In this document: in pieces, positions 1 to 7,535 of the stretch
Position numbering within the stretch: the first letter of the stretch is position 1
How the letters are laid out: each line of letters starts with the position of its first letter
Assembly: GCA_034003585.1 (NCBI GenBank)
Contig: JAVEYH010000042.1
Span: 1 to 25,906 of the forward strand
Direction of reading: 5' to 3'
Length of the DNA stretch: 25,906 bases
Source of the DNA: JAPXSY01 sp034003585
Lineage (GTDB): Bacteria > Verrucomicrobiota > Kiritimatiellia > RFP12 > UBA1067
The notes under the pieces: generated by a model
The model's input: only the letters and a program-made list of their open reading frames with translations
What the model was told of the DNA's origin: nothing
Database searches by the model: none
Program-made: the position numbers and the translations under genes

Positions 1-76
1 CCTACCGGACCCAACGGCAGGGAGGCGCGCGGTTTCGCGACGCACCGAAAGCCCGCTGGTCTTTTGCGCCGTCACG

Positions 77-85
77 TGCTATTTT
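77..85 (+). promoter_or_regulatory. Possible extended -10 promoter of leuS
   Basis: TGC followed by TATTTT gives an extended -10 pattern (TGnTATTTT) about 25 bases before the leuS start codon. No matching -35 box is seen at the usual distance. Only four of six -10 bases match the consensus, so this is a weak call based on pattern and position. Confidence 0.25.
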
Positions 86-109
86 ATTGGTTTTACGCGA
101 GACGGCAAA

Positions 110-2680
110 ATGATGACACACGATTACCCTTTCACCACGATTGAAAAGAAATGGCAGGAGTACTGGGAGGCGAACCGGACGTTCCGCGTCCGGGATTTCG
201 AACCGGGAAAGCCCAAATTCTACTGTCTGGACATGTTCCCCTACCCGAGCGGCGCCGGCCTGCATGTGGGCCACCCCGAAGGCTACACCGCGACGGACAT
301 CCTGTGCCGCTACAAGCGGATGCGCGGATTCCATGTGCTGCACCCCATGGGATGGGACGCCTTCGGCCTGCCCGCCGAGCAGTACGCGGTGGAAACCGGC
401 ACCCATCCGGCCATCACCACCCGCCGCAACATCGACCGGTTCCGCCAGCAGATCAAGGCCCTGGGCTTCAGTTACGATTGGGACCGGGAGATCAACACCA
501 CCGATCCCGGTTACTACAAGTGGACCCAGTGGATCTTCGGGCAGCTCTATCAAAAGGGGCTGGCGTACGTGGCGGAAGTCCCGGTCAACTGGTGCCCCGC
601 GCTCGGCACGGTGCTCGCGAACGAGGAGGTCATTGACGGACGCAGCGAGCGGGGCAACCACCCGGTCATCCGCAAACCCATGCGCCAGTGGATGCTCCGG
701 ATCACCGAGTATGCCGAACGTTTGCTCGCGGACCTGGAAACGCTGGACTGGCCCGAGGGCATCAAAGAGATGCAGCGCAACTGGATCGGGAAGTCGGAGG
801 GCGCCGAGGTCGACTTCACGGTTTGCGGCACCGGCCAGACCCTCACGGTCTACACCACCCGGCCCGACACCCTGTTCGGCGCGACCTACATGGTGCTCTC
901 CCCGGAGCATCCGCTGGTCGCGCAAATCACCGCGCCGGAGCAGCGGGACACGGTGACCCGGTATCAGCAGGAGGCGTCGCGCAAAAGCGACCTCGACCGC
1001 ACGGAACTGAACACGGAGAAGACCGGGGTCTTCACCGGCGCGCACGCCGTAAACCCGGTGACCGGCAAGCCGATCCCGGTCTGGATCGCGGACTACGTAC
1101 TGGTCAGCTACGGGACCGGCGCGATCATGGCCGTGCCGGCGCATGACACCCGCGATTTCGAGTTCGCGCAAACGTTCGGCATCCCCGTGATCTGCATCAT
1201 CGAGCCGGACGCCGCCGAGGCGCAGGCCGCCGGAACCGCTGTCGCGGACGTGCTGGCCGGCAAGGCGTGCTGGACCGGCAACGGGCGCATGATCGGCTCC
1301 GCCAACGACCAGGGCCTGGACCTCAACGGCATGGCCGTGGAAGATTCGAAGCGCACCGCCGTGGCGTGGCTAGCGGCGCGCGGGATCGGCAAAAGCGCGG
1401 TGAAGTACAAACTGCGGGACTGGCCCTTCAGCCGCCAGCGGTATTGGGGCGAGCCCTTCCCCGTCATCCACATGGAGGACGGCAGCATGCGGCTCGTGGA
1501 CGGGAACGACCTGCCGCTGACCCTGCCGGAACTGGACGACTTCAAACCGACCGGCACGGGCGAGCCGCCGCTGGCCAAGGCCGGGGCTTGGCTGGAGTAC
1601 ACCGATCCCGCGACCGGGATGCGGGGGCGCCGCGAAACCAACACCATGCCGCAGTGGGCCGGCTCGTGCTGGTATTACCTGCGCTATCTCGACCCCCATA
1701 ACGAACAGGCGTTCGTGGATCCGGCCAAGGAAAAATACTGGCTGCCGGTGGACCTGTATGTCGGCGGCGCGGAGCATGCCGTGCTGCACCTGCTCTACGC
1801 GCGGTTCTGGCACAAGGTTTTGTTCGACCTCGGCCACGTTTCCACGCCCGAGCCTTTCCGCAAGCTGGTGAACCAGGGCATGATCCTCGGGCTCTCCTAC
1901 AAGGACGCCCGCGGCGCACTGGTGCCCATGGAGGAGGTCGAGTTCCGCACCGAGGGCGCCTTCCACAAAACGAGCGGCGAGAAACTGGTCGAGTTTCCGG
2001 CCAAGATGTCGAAGTCCCTCAAGAATGTGGTGAACCCCGATGACGTGATCCGCGAGTATGGCGCGGACAGCATGCGCCTCTACGAGATGTTCATGGGGCC
2101 GCTGGAGGCGGTGAAGCCGTGGAACACCAAAGGGGTCGAGGGCGTGTTCCGCTTCCTGAAACGCTCCTACCGGATGGTCACCGAACAGCCGGTCACCGAT
2201 GACCCCCTGACGCCGGAGCAGCTCCGCCTGCTGCACGCCACGGTGAAAAAAGTCACCGACGATCTGGAAGGCATGGGGTTCAACACCGCCATCAGCCAAC
2301 TTATGATCTTCCTGAACGCATTCTCCGGCGCGGGCAAGCCGCTGCCGCGCCCGGCCGCCGAAACCTTCGTGCTGCTGCTGGCCCCCTTCGCCCCGCACCT
2401 CGGCGAGGAACTCTGGCAACGGCTCGGGCACGAAACCACCCTGGCCTATGCACCCTGGCCGGTCTATGACGACTCCCTGCTCCAGGTCGATGAGGTGGAA
2501 GTCCTCGTGCAACTCACCGGCAAGCCGAAAGCCCGCGTCATGATGCCGGCCCATGCGGATGAGGAAACCATGCGCGAGATGGCCTTCTCCCAGGACGTGA
2601 TCCGCGAGGCGATCGCCGGGAAAACCGTGCGCAAAGTGATCTGCGTCCCCGGACGGCTGGTCAACATCGTGGCGACCTGA
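110..2680 (+). CDS. leuS: Leucyl-tRNA synthetase
   Basis: Class Ia aminoacyl-tRNA synthetase that charges tRNA-Leu with leucine in the cytoplasm. The 856-residue length is typical for the bacterial type. The HIGH-type motif is HVGH at residues 52-55 and the KMSKS loop is complete at 632-636. The CP1 editing domain is present: the threonine-rich TTRPDT motif is at 249-254, followed by the AVPAHD segment that carries the conserved editing aspartate. The C-terminal anticodon-binding region reads through to a short beta-rich tail, so the gene looks intact. The start is the first of two adjacent ATG codons; the second, at 113, would serve equally. No strong Shine-Dalgarno is seen, only a weak GAGACGG. 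It stands alone on the plus strand, 272 bases before the next gene. Confidence 0.98.
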   Translation: MMTHDYPFTTIEKKWQEYWEANRTFRVRDFEPGKPKFYCLDMFPYPSGAGLHVGHPEGYTATDILCRYKRMRGFHVLHPMGWDAFGLPAEQYAVETGTHPAITTRRNIDRFRQQIKALGFSYDWDREINTTDPGYYKWTQWIFGQLYQKGLAYVAEVPVNWCPALGTVLANEEVIDGRSERGNHPVIRKPMRQWMLRITEYAERLLADLETLDWPEGIKEMQRNWIGKSEGAEVDFTVCGTGQTLTVYTTRPDTLFGATYMVLSPEHPLVAQITAPEQRDTVTRYQQEASRKSDLDRTELNTEKTGVFTGAHAVNPVTGKPIPVWIADYVLVSYGTGAIMAVPAHDTRDFEFAQTFGIPVICIIEPDAAEAQAAGTAVADVLAGKACWTGNGRMIGSANDQGLDLNGMAVEDSKRTAVAWLAARGIGKSAVKYKLRDWPFSRQRYWGEPFPVIHMEDGSMRLVDGNDLPLTLPELDDFKPTGTGEPPLAKAGAWLEYTDPATGMRGRRETNTMPQWAGSCWYYLRYLDPHNEQAFVDPAKEKYWLPVDLYVGGAEHAVLHLLYARFWHKVLFDLGHVSTPEPFRKLVNQGMILGLSYKDARGALVPMEEVEFRTEGAFHKTSGEKLVEFPAKMSKSLKNVVNPDDVIREYGADSMRLYEMFMGPLEAVKPWNTKGVEGVFRFLKRSYRMVTEQPVTDDPLTPEQLRLLHATVKKVTDDLEGMGFNTAISQLMIFLNAFSGAGKPLPRPAAETFVLLLAPFAPHLGEELWQRLGHETTLAYAPWPVYDDSLLQVDEVEVLVQLTGKPKARVMMPAHADEETMREMAFSQDVIREAIAGKTVRKVICVPGRLVNIVAT

Positions 2681-2697
2681 GATTGGTCCTCTGCGCG

Positions 2698-2716
2698 CGG
2701 GCGGCACAGGCGCCCG
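2698..2716 (+). terminator. GC-rich hairpin after leuS
   Basis: CGGGCG at 2698-2703 pairs with CGCCCG at 2711-2716 across a seven-base loop, 18 bases after the leuS stop. No T-run follows, so it does not meet the usual rule for an intrinsic terminator. It may still stabilise the 3' end or act with Rho. Confidence 0.3.
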
Positions 2717-2778
2717 TCACACCGGGACAAAAAGTTACGCGTCTCAAGCTGTTTTCGCCGTGACCCCATTCCATCTCA

Positions 2779-2803
2779 CACAAAGGCGAAAAAGCCACAA
2801 AGG
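2779..2803 (+). repeat. Paired direct repeat CACAAAGG
   Basis: CACAAAGG occurs at 2779-2786 and again at 2796-2803, 17 bases apart start to start. The second copy runs into the inverted repeat AAAGG-A-CCTTT (2799-2809). The pair lies about 95-120 bases before the -24 element of the metallopeptidase-htpG promoter, where an enhancer-binding protein would be expected. It could instead be a relic of a dispersed AAAGG-rich intergenic repeat. Nothing else is recognised in the 272-base gap apart from this, the hairpin and the promoter. Confidence 0.3.
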
Positions 2804-2896
2804 ACCTTTTGCAGCAGCGGGAACGGGGAGGGCAAAACGGTTTGCAATCGTAACCGTGTCTTGTCCGTGTCCCCGAACCTTACCCCACCCCTCCCG

Positions 2897-2912
2897 TGGC
2901 ATGTTTTTTGCT
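2897..2912 (+). promoter_or_regulatory. Sigma-54 (-24/-12) promoter of the metallopeptidase-htpG unit
   Basis: The sequence reads TGGCATG, four T, then TTGCT. Its GG (2898-2899) and GC (2910-2911) are separated by exactly ten bases. It matches the YTGGCAYG-N4-TTGCW sigma-54 consensus except for G in the leading pyrimidine position. Transcription would begin near 2923, leaving a leader of about 30 bases that contains the ribosome-binding site at 2938-2944. The gene for sigma-54 itself lies 4.6 kb downstream. No activator site is proven. Confidence 0.7.
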
Positions 2913-2952
2913 GTAGAAAAACCGGCCCGCAGGGGCCAGAGAGGGCAAACGT

Positions 2953-3651
2953 ATGATCCCTTATTTTTATGACCCGCGGCTGATCCTCGTGATGCTGCCG
3001 GCGCTGATTCTGGCGGGCATCGCCTCCGTGCTGGTCAAAACGACGTTCAACCGGTACGCCCGTGTGCGCACGTATTCGGGCCTGACCGGCGCGCAGGCGG
3101 CGGAGCGCATGTTGCGCTCGAACGGCGTGTTTGACGTGACGGTCGAGGAAACCGGCGGATTCCTTTCCGACCATTACGATCCGACCCGCAAGGTGCTGCG
3201 GCTCTCGCCGGACGTCTACCGCGGCAACTCGCTCTCCGCGGTCGGGGTCGCCTGTCATGAGGCGGGGCACGCGCTGCAGCACGCCAACAGCTACGGGCCG
3301 CTGCTGTTCCGCACCGCCCTGGTTCCCGTGACGAGCCTCAGCAGCTCGCTCGCCTTTTACGTGGTGGCGGCCGGATTCCTCTTCCGCCCGCTTCTGCTTG
3401 TCGGGTGCGCGATGTTCGCGGTGGCCTTTCTCTTCTCGCTGGTGACCCTGCCGGTCGAGTGGGACGCCAGCGCGCGCGCCAAGCGGCATCTGGTGATGGC
3501 GGGAATCGTCGCGCCGGGCCAGGAGGCGGAGGCGGGCCGCGTGCTGAACGCGGCGTTCCTCACCTATCTGGCCGCGGCGGTCAGCTCGCTGGTCACCCTG
3601 CTCTACTATCTGGCCCGCGCCGGCGTGATCGGCGGCGGAAGGCGGGATTAA
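2953..3651 (+). CDS. Membrane zinc metallopeptidase, YugP family
   Basis: Predicted integral-membrane neutral zinc peptidase of the YugP/COG2738 type, 232 residues, the normal family length. It has a hydrophobic anchor at about residues 10-28. The zinc motif HEAGH is at 102-106, a hydrophobic hairpin follows at roughly 120-165, then the conserved P-V-E-W-D-A-S segment with E169 as likely third zinc ligand, and a last hydrophobic stretch near 208-222. Substrates are unknown for the family; a role in membrane-protein turnover is inference. The ATG has a good AGAGAGGG ribosome-binding site eight bases upstream. It is followed by htpG after 22 bases, so the two are probably one transcript, driven by the -24/-12 element at 2897-2912. 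Confidence 0.9.
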   Translation: MIPYFYDPRLILVMLPALILAGIASVLVKTTFNRYARVRTYSGLTGAQAAERMLRSNGVFDVTVEETGGFLSDHYDPTRKVLRLSPDVYRGNSLSAVGVACHEAGHALQHANSYGPLLFRTALVPVTSLSSSLAFYVVAAGFLFRPLLLVGCAMFAVAFLFSLVTLPVEWDASARAKRHLVMAGIVAPGQEAEAGRVLNAAFLTYLAAAVSSLVTLLYYLARAGVIGGGRRD

Positions 3652-3673
3652 GCAAACGGAGTGTTTCGATCTT

Positions 3674-5554
3674 ATGAGCAAGAAAACCCATACCTTCAAG
3701 GCGGAGATCCAGCAGGTGCTGGATCTCGTGATCCATTCGCTGTACTCGAAAAAAGAGATTTTCCTGCGCGAGCTGATCTCGAACGCGTCGGACGCGATCG
3801 ACCGCGCGCAGTACCTCGGCCTCACGGACCCGACGCTGGTCGCGGACGCGCCCGCATGGAAGATCGACATCCTCGCCGACCGGGAGGAGCGGACCCTGAT
3901 GATCGCCGACAACGGCATCGGCATGAGCGAGGAGGAGCTGGACAAGAACCTCGGCGTGATCGCCAGCTCGGGCACCCAGGCCTTCGCCAAGGCGCTGCGG
4001 GAAAAAGGCACGGCGGATCTTCCCGAGATGATCGGCCAGTTCGGTGTCGGTTTCTACGCCTCGTTCATGGTCGCGGAGCAGGTCACAGTCATCACGCTTA
4101 AGCGAGGCGTTGGCCAGAAAGCGGTAAAGTGGAGTTCGACCGGCGACGGCGGGTACACGCTGGAGGATACGGCGCGGGACCAGCCCGGCACCACCATCGT
4201 GCTGAAACTCCGGGAAGAGATGAAGGAATATCTGGACGAGTGGCGCATCCGCGAACTGGTGAAAACCTACTCCAACTTCATCGCCTACCCCATCCGCTTC
4301 AGCGACAAGGGCGAGGCGCCTCCGGCGGACAGCGAGCCGCTCAACACCATCAAGGCCCTCTGGCGCAGGCCGAAAGCGGAGATTAAGGAGGAGGAGTACA
4401 ACGAGTTTTACACGCACCTCAGCCACGATCACCGGCCGCCGCTGAAGACCATCCATTTCGCCGTCGAGGGCGCCACCGAGTTCCGCGCGCTGCTTTTCCT
4501 GCCGAAAGAGGCGGGCATGGATCTGCTGATGCCCCACAAGCGGCACGGCCTCAGCCTCTATGTCCGGAATGTGTTCATCGGCTCCGATTTCGACCTGCTG
4601 CTCCCCGATTACCTCCGCTTCGTCAAGGGCGTGGTGGATTCGAGCGACCTGCCGCTGAACGTCTCCCGCGAGATGCTGCAGGACGACGCGCTGATCCGGA
4701 AGATCAAGAGCAATGTCACCGGAAAGATCCTCGCCACCCTGACCGAAATGATGAAGGAAGAGCCGGAGACCTACACCGCCTTCTACACCTCGTTCGGCCG
4801 GATTCTCAAAGAGGGGCTGCACCTGGATTGGGAGAACGCCGACAAGCTCAAGGCGTTGCTCCTGTTCCGTTCCGCGAAACAGGAAAATAACGGGTTCCTG
4901 TCGCTGAAGGCGTATGTCGAGGCCATGCCCGCGAGCCAGAAGGAGATCTATTACCTGATCGCGGACGACCTCGCGACCGCCCGCCAGTCCCCGCACATCG
5001 AGGCGCTGTTGCGGCACGGCTACGATGTGCTGTTCTTCACCGACGCCATTGACCAGTGGGTCGCGGAGCGCCTGACGGAGTTTGACGGCAAAAAACTGGT
5101 TGCCGTGGACAAAGGCACCCTGGAACTCGGCACCGAAGAGGAGAAGGCCGAGACGAAAAAGCGGATCGAGACTGCGGACGCCGAATTCCGGGAGCTGAGC
5201 GCGTTCCTCAAAGACTGCCTCAAGGAAAAGATCGGCGAGGTGAAACTCTCAACCCGTCTGACCGATTCCGCCTGTTGTCTCGTGGCGGACGAACACGCGC
5301 TGAATGCCAGCATGGAGCGCCTGATGCGCGCCATGAACCAGGAGGTGCCCAAACAACTCCGCACGCTGGAAATCAACCCGGACCATCCGGTGCTCCAGCG
5401 GATGAGGCAGATGCTGGAAACGGACAAGGCCAATCCGAAACTGGCCGATTACGCGGATCTGCTTTTCGGGCAGGCGCTGCTCAGCGAGGGCTCGGCCCTG
5501 CCGGACACCCAGCGTTTCACGCGGCTGGTCTCCGAACTCATGTCGGCGTCCTGA
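3674..5554 (+). CDS. htpG: Molecular chaperone HtpG (bacterial Hsp90)
   Basis: ATP-dependent cytosolic chaperone that acts as a dimer; 626 residues is the usual length. The GHKL ATPase domain shows E33 and N37 in the FLRELISNASDA segment, the DNGIGM nucleotide-binding motif at 79-84 and QFGVGFYA at 122-129. The middle domain carries the catalytic-loop arginine in NVSREMLQ (R332). The charged linker is short, as in other bacterial proteins. The C-terminal dimerisation region is complete. The ATG has GGAG 12 bases upstream, a long but acceptable spacing. It follows the metallopeptidase gene by 22 bases and probably shares its promoter. Its last 17 bases overlap the convergent cyclase-like gene on the other strand. 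Confidence 0.97.
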   Translation: MSKKTHTFKAEIQQVLDLVIHSLYSKKEIFLRELISNASDAIDRAQYLGLTDPTLVADAPAWKIDILADREERTLMIADNGIGMSEEELDKNLGVIASSGTQAFAKALREKGTADLPEMIGQFGVGFYASFMVAEQVTVITLKRGVGQKAVKWSSTGDGGYTLEDTARDQPGTTIVLKLREEMKEYLDEWRIRELVKTYSNFIAYPIRFSDKGEAPPADSEPLNTIKALWRRPKAEIKEEEYNEFYTHLSHDHRPPLKTIHFAVEGATEFRALLFLPKEAGMDLLMPHKRHGLSLYVRNVFIGSDFDLLLPDYLRFVKGVVDSSDLPLNVSREMLQDDALIRKIKSNVTGKILATLTEMMKEEPETYTAFYTSFGRILKEGLHLDWENADKLKALLLFRSAKQENNGFLSLKAYVEAMPASQKEIYYLIADDLATARQSPHIEALLRHGYDVLFFTDAIDQWVAERLTEFDGKKLVAVDKGTLELGTEEEKAETKKRIETADAEFRELSAFLKDCLKEKIGEVKLSTRLTDSACCLVADEHALNASMERLMRAMNQEVPKQLRTLEINPDHPVLQRMRQMLETDKANPKLADYADLLFGQALLSEGSALPDTQRFTRLVSELMSAS

Positions 5555-7355
5555 CCGTTGCCAGCGCCTCCAGCGACCAGACGACCGGGTAGAGCCGTTC
5601 GTGGTACCAGAGCACCGAGAAATAGAGGCCGATCGGGGCCGCCCGCAGCGTTTCCCCTGACCGCCACGCCTCCGTGAGCCGGCAACGGCCGCGTTCGGCC
5701 GCCGCGTGGCAAGAAGCGTTTCCGCCAAGCAGCGCGATCACAGCCAGGGCCGTCTCTTCGACGGTCGCCTCTTTTCCCGCGCCCCACCCGCCATCCGGTT
5801 TCTGATTCCGGATCAGCCAGCGCTCGCCCGCTGTCCGCATCGCCTCCGTCTCTCCGGCCCGTCCCACGGCATCCGCGGCGCATTGCGCGGCACGCAGCGC
5901 GTCCACCACCCGTGCGGTCCCCACCACCGGATTCTGTCCGCGCTCCGCCTCCTGATGACCGAACCAAAGCGGCACCCAGCTCCCGTCAGGCCGCTGCGCT
6001 TGTTTGAGATAGCGCAGGACACGCCGGATGGCGGAATCCACTCTGCGGCCCGCGCGCAACGGCAGGGCCGGATCGCCGCGCCAGGCCGCCCATGCCGCCA
6101 AGGCGTGCGCGCTGATGTCGGGGCAGCTCCGGTCGAACGGCAGCCGGCCCCATCCCCGGCAAAACGTGGGAATCCCCCCGTTCCGGTTCTGCAAGTCAAG
6201 CAGCCACCGTACGCCGTCGCGGACCGCCGCGCGGGAATCGACCGCGCACCCGGCCTCCCGCAGCCGTTTGAGCGCCACCAGCGCTCCCGCCGTATCGTCC
6301 GCGTCCGGCACGCCGCCCGGCAGGTCCGTCCAAGCCCAGCCGCCGGGCGCCGCACCGGTAAAGGGATGCCGTCCCCGCTTCTGCGCCTGAATCAGCCACA
6401 TCGCGATCGGTGTCAGCGCCGCTTCCGTCACCCTCCCCGCACCCGCCCCTTCGCGGTACGCGGCCACCGCGCGCGCCGCCAGCGAGGTCACCCATGTGCG
6501 CAGATTCGAGTCAATCGGCCAGGCGCCGCCCGCGCGCGCCGAGTGCCGCAGAAACGCAAGCCCCTTGCGCGCCACGGCGTGACCGCCGAAACCGGCGTGA
6601 CGCAACGCCAAGACCACGAAGGCGGTCAACGGGATCGCATCCAGGTATCCGCCGTGGTCCGGTTGCAGCGCGGAGAGTTTTCGCAGCAGCGCGGGGGCCA
6701 GCACGCGCCCCCATGCCGCAATCCGACGGTTCCGCGCCACGCGCAGATGGCGGCACAGCCCCACAGCGATCAGGGCGGGCAGCGCGTAACTCACCACCTG
6801 CAGCCGGAGAAGCCGGTAGAGACGCTGCGGCAGACAGGCCAGCGCAAAAGGCAGGGGCATGACCCGCAGCCACGCCTGCCGCGTGTCCTGGCACATGGCG
6901 AGAAAGGCCTGGATCGGCACCGCAAAGGTCCGGTCCTCGCCGTAGGTGCGCCGCAACGCACGCGCGACCGCAGCGGGTGACCGTACCTCGCCGAGCCGCC
7001 GGTCGATCCACTCGCCGGCGCGCGCCACCGTTTTCGCGTGACGCTCACCCGCGAAACGTTGCAGCGCCGCATGGGCCAGCAGCGTCGTGCTCAGATTCGA
7101 CCCGCTGTGCAGAGTGTCCCCCCAACCGCCGTCCGGATTCGCGTGACACGCCAGCCAGTCCAACCCGGCATCCGCCCATGCCGGATCGTCTCCCTCCCCC
7201 GCATCCGCCAGGGCCGCCGCGGCCAGCGCTGTGGCCAAAGCGCTCTCCGCCAGCTCCCCGATCCAGACCCCGCACGAGGAGTCGCGCAGGCCCCAGAGAT
7301 GAAGGAAGACCCGCCCGGCCCCCGCCGCGTCCGCCGCATGACTTGTCGCATCCAT
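5538..7355 (-). CDS. Squalene-hopene-cyclase-like class II terpene cyclase
   Basis: This 605-residue protein is built from alpha-alpha barrel repeats of the prenyltransferase/squalene-oxidase type. QW-like motifs are visible, for example QRPDGSW at 454-460 and QKPDGGW at 518-524. The acid motif DADDTA is present at 351-356, matching the DXDDTA proton donor of squalene-hopene cyclases, so the protein is probably an active cyclase of a long isoprenoid. The length is slightly below the usual 630-680. No squalene-synthesis or other hopanoid genes are near, so substrate and product are unknown. The ATG has no Shine-Dalgarno; a -10-like TACACT ends eight bases before it, so the mRNA may be nearly leaderless. 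The 3' end overlaps htpG tail to tail; the 5' end faces rpoN. Confidence 0.85.
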   Translation of the reverse strand: MDATSHAADAAGAGRVFLHLWGLRDSSCGVWIGELAESALATALAAAALADAGEGDDPAWADAGLDWLACHANPDGGWGDTLHSGSNLSTTLLAHAALQRFAGERHAKTVARAGEWIDRRLGEVRSPAAVARALRRTYGEDRTFAVPIQAFLAMCQDTRQAWLRVMPLPFALACLPQRLYRLLRLQVVSYALPALIAVGLCRHLRVARNRRIAAWGRVLAPALLRKLSALQPDHGGYLDAIPLTAFVVLALRHAGFGGHAVARKGLAFLRHSARAGGAWPIDSNLRTWVTSLAARAVAAYREGAGAGRVTEAALTPIAMWLIQAQKRGRHPFTGAAPGGWAWTDLPGGVPDADDTAGALVALKRLREAGCAVDSRAAVRDGVRWLLDLQNRNGGIPTFCRGWGRLPFDRSCPDISAHALAAWAAWRGDPALPLRAGRRVDSAIRRVLRYLKQAQRPDGSWVPLWFGHQEAERGQNPVVGTARVVDALRAAQCAADAVGRAGETEAMRTAGERWLIRNQKPDGGWGAGKEATVEETALAVIALLGGNASCHAAAERGRCRLTEAWRSGETLRAAPIGLYFSVLWYHERLYPVVWSLEALATVRTPT

Positions 7356-7362
7356 TGTGCGC

Positions 7363-7368
7363 AGTGTA
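7363..7368 (-). promoter_or_regulatory. Possible -10 box of the cyclase-like gene
   Basis: TACACT on the minus strand lies seven bases before the ATG at 7355. Initiation six or seven bases downstream would give an mRNA with almost no leader, in keeping with the absence of a Shine-Dalgarno. No -35 box is evident, so confidence is low. Confidence 0.3.
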
Positions 7369-7402
7369 CCATGCCGCGCCGGAAGGTGGCCCGTAAAAAA
7401 TC

Positions 7403-7419
7403 AGCGCAAAGACGGCGCT
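7403..7419. terminator. Bidirectional terminator-like hairpin between divergent genes
   Basis: AGCGC (7403-7407) pairs with GCGCT (7415-7419) across seven bases. On the plus strand the stem ends in a T-run (7419-7423). On the minus strand it is followed by GA and six T (from AAAAAA at 7395-7400). It lies upstream of both flanking genes, so it could be an attenuator or a block to stray transcription. The stem has only five pairs. Confidence 0.35.
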
Positions 7420-7430
7420 TTTTCGCAAAG
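7405..7430 (+). repeat. Direct repeat CGCAAAG upstream of rpoN
   Basis: CGCAAAG occurs at 7405-7411 and 7424-7430, 19 bases apart start to start, close to two helical turns. The pair ends about 53 bases before the GG of the rpoN -24 element. This is a reasonable place for an activator-binding site, but the repeat is short and overlaps the hairpin at 7403-7419. Confidence 0.25.
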
Positions 7431-7481
7431 CGGACTTGTCGCGCGGAGCCCTTTCAACTATGATGACGCCCTAAACCCGGA

Positions 7482-7497
7482 TGGTATGAATGTTGCT
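7482..7497 (+). promoter_or_regulatory. Sigma-54 (-24/-12) promoter of rpoN
   Basis: The sequence reads TGGTATG, AATG, TTGCT, with GG at 7483-7484 and GC at 7495-7496, exactly ten bases between them. It differs from the TGGCAYG-N4-TTGCW core only by T for C after GG. Transcription would start near 7508 and give a leader of about 28 bases holding GGGAG at 7522-7526. This argues for the rpoN start at 7536 and suggests autoregulation. Confidence 0.6.
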
Positions 7498-7535
7498 TGC
7501 GGCCCGTTGGCCAAAGGGTCCGGGAGAGTATCGCT

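Noticed and set aside
7497..7535. Upstream TTG start for rpoN
   Set aside because: It overlaps the -12 promoter element and adds 13 residues unlike the family start; the ATG at 7536 has a proper ribosome-binding site.
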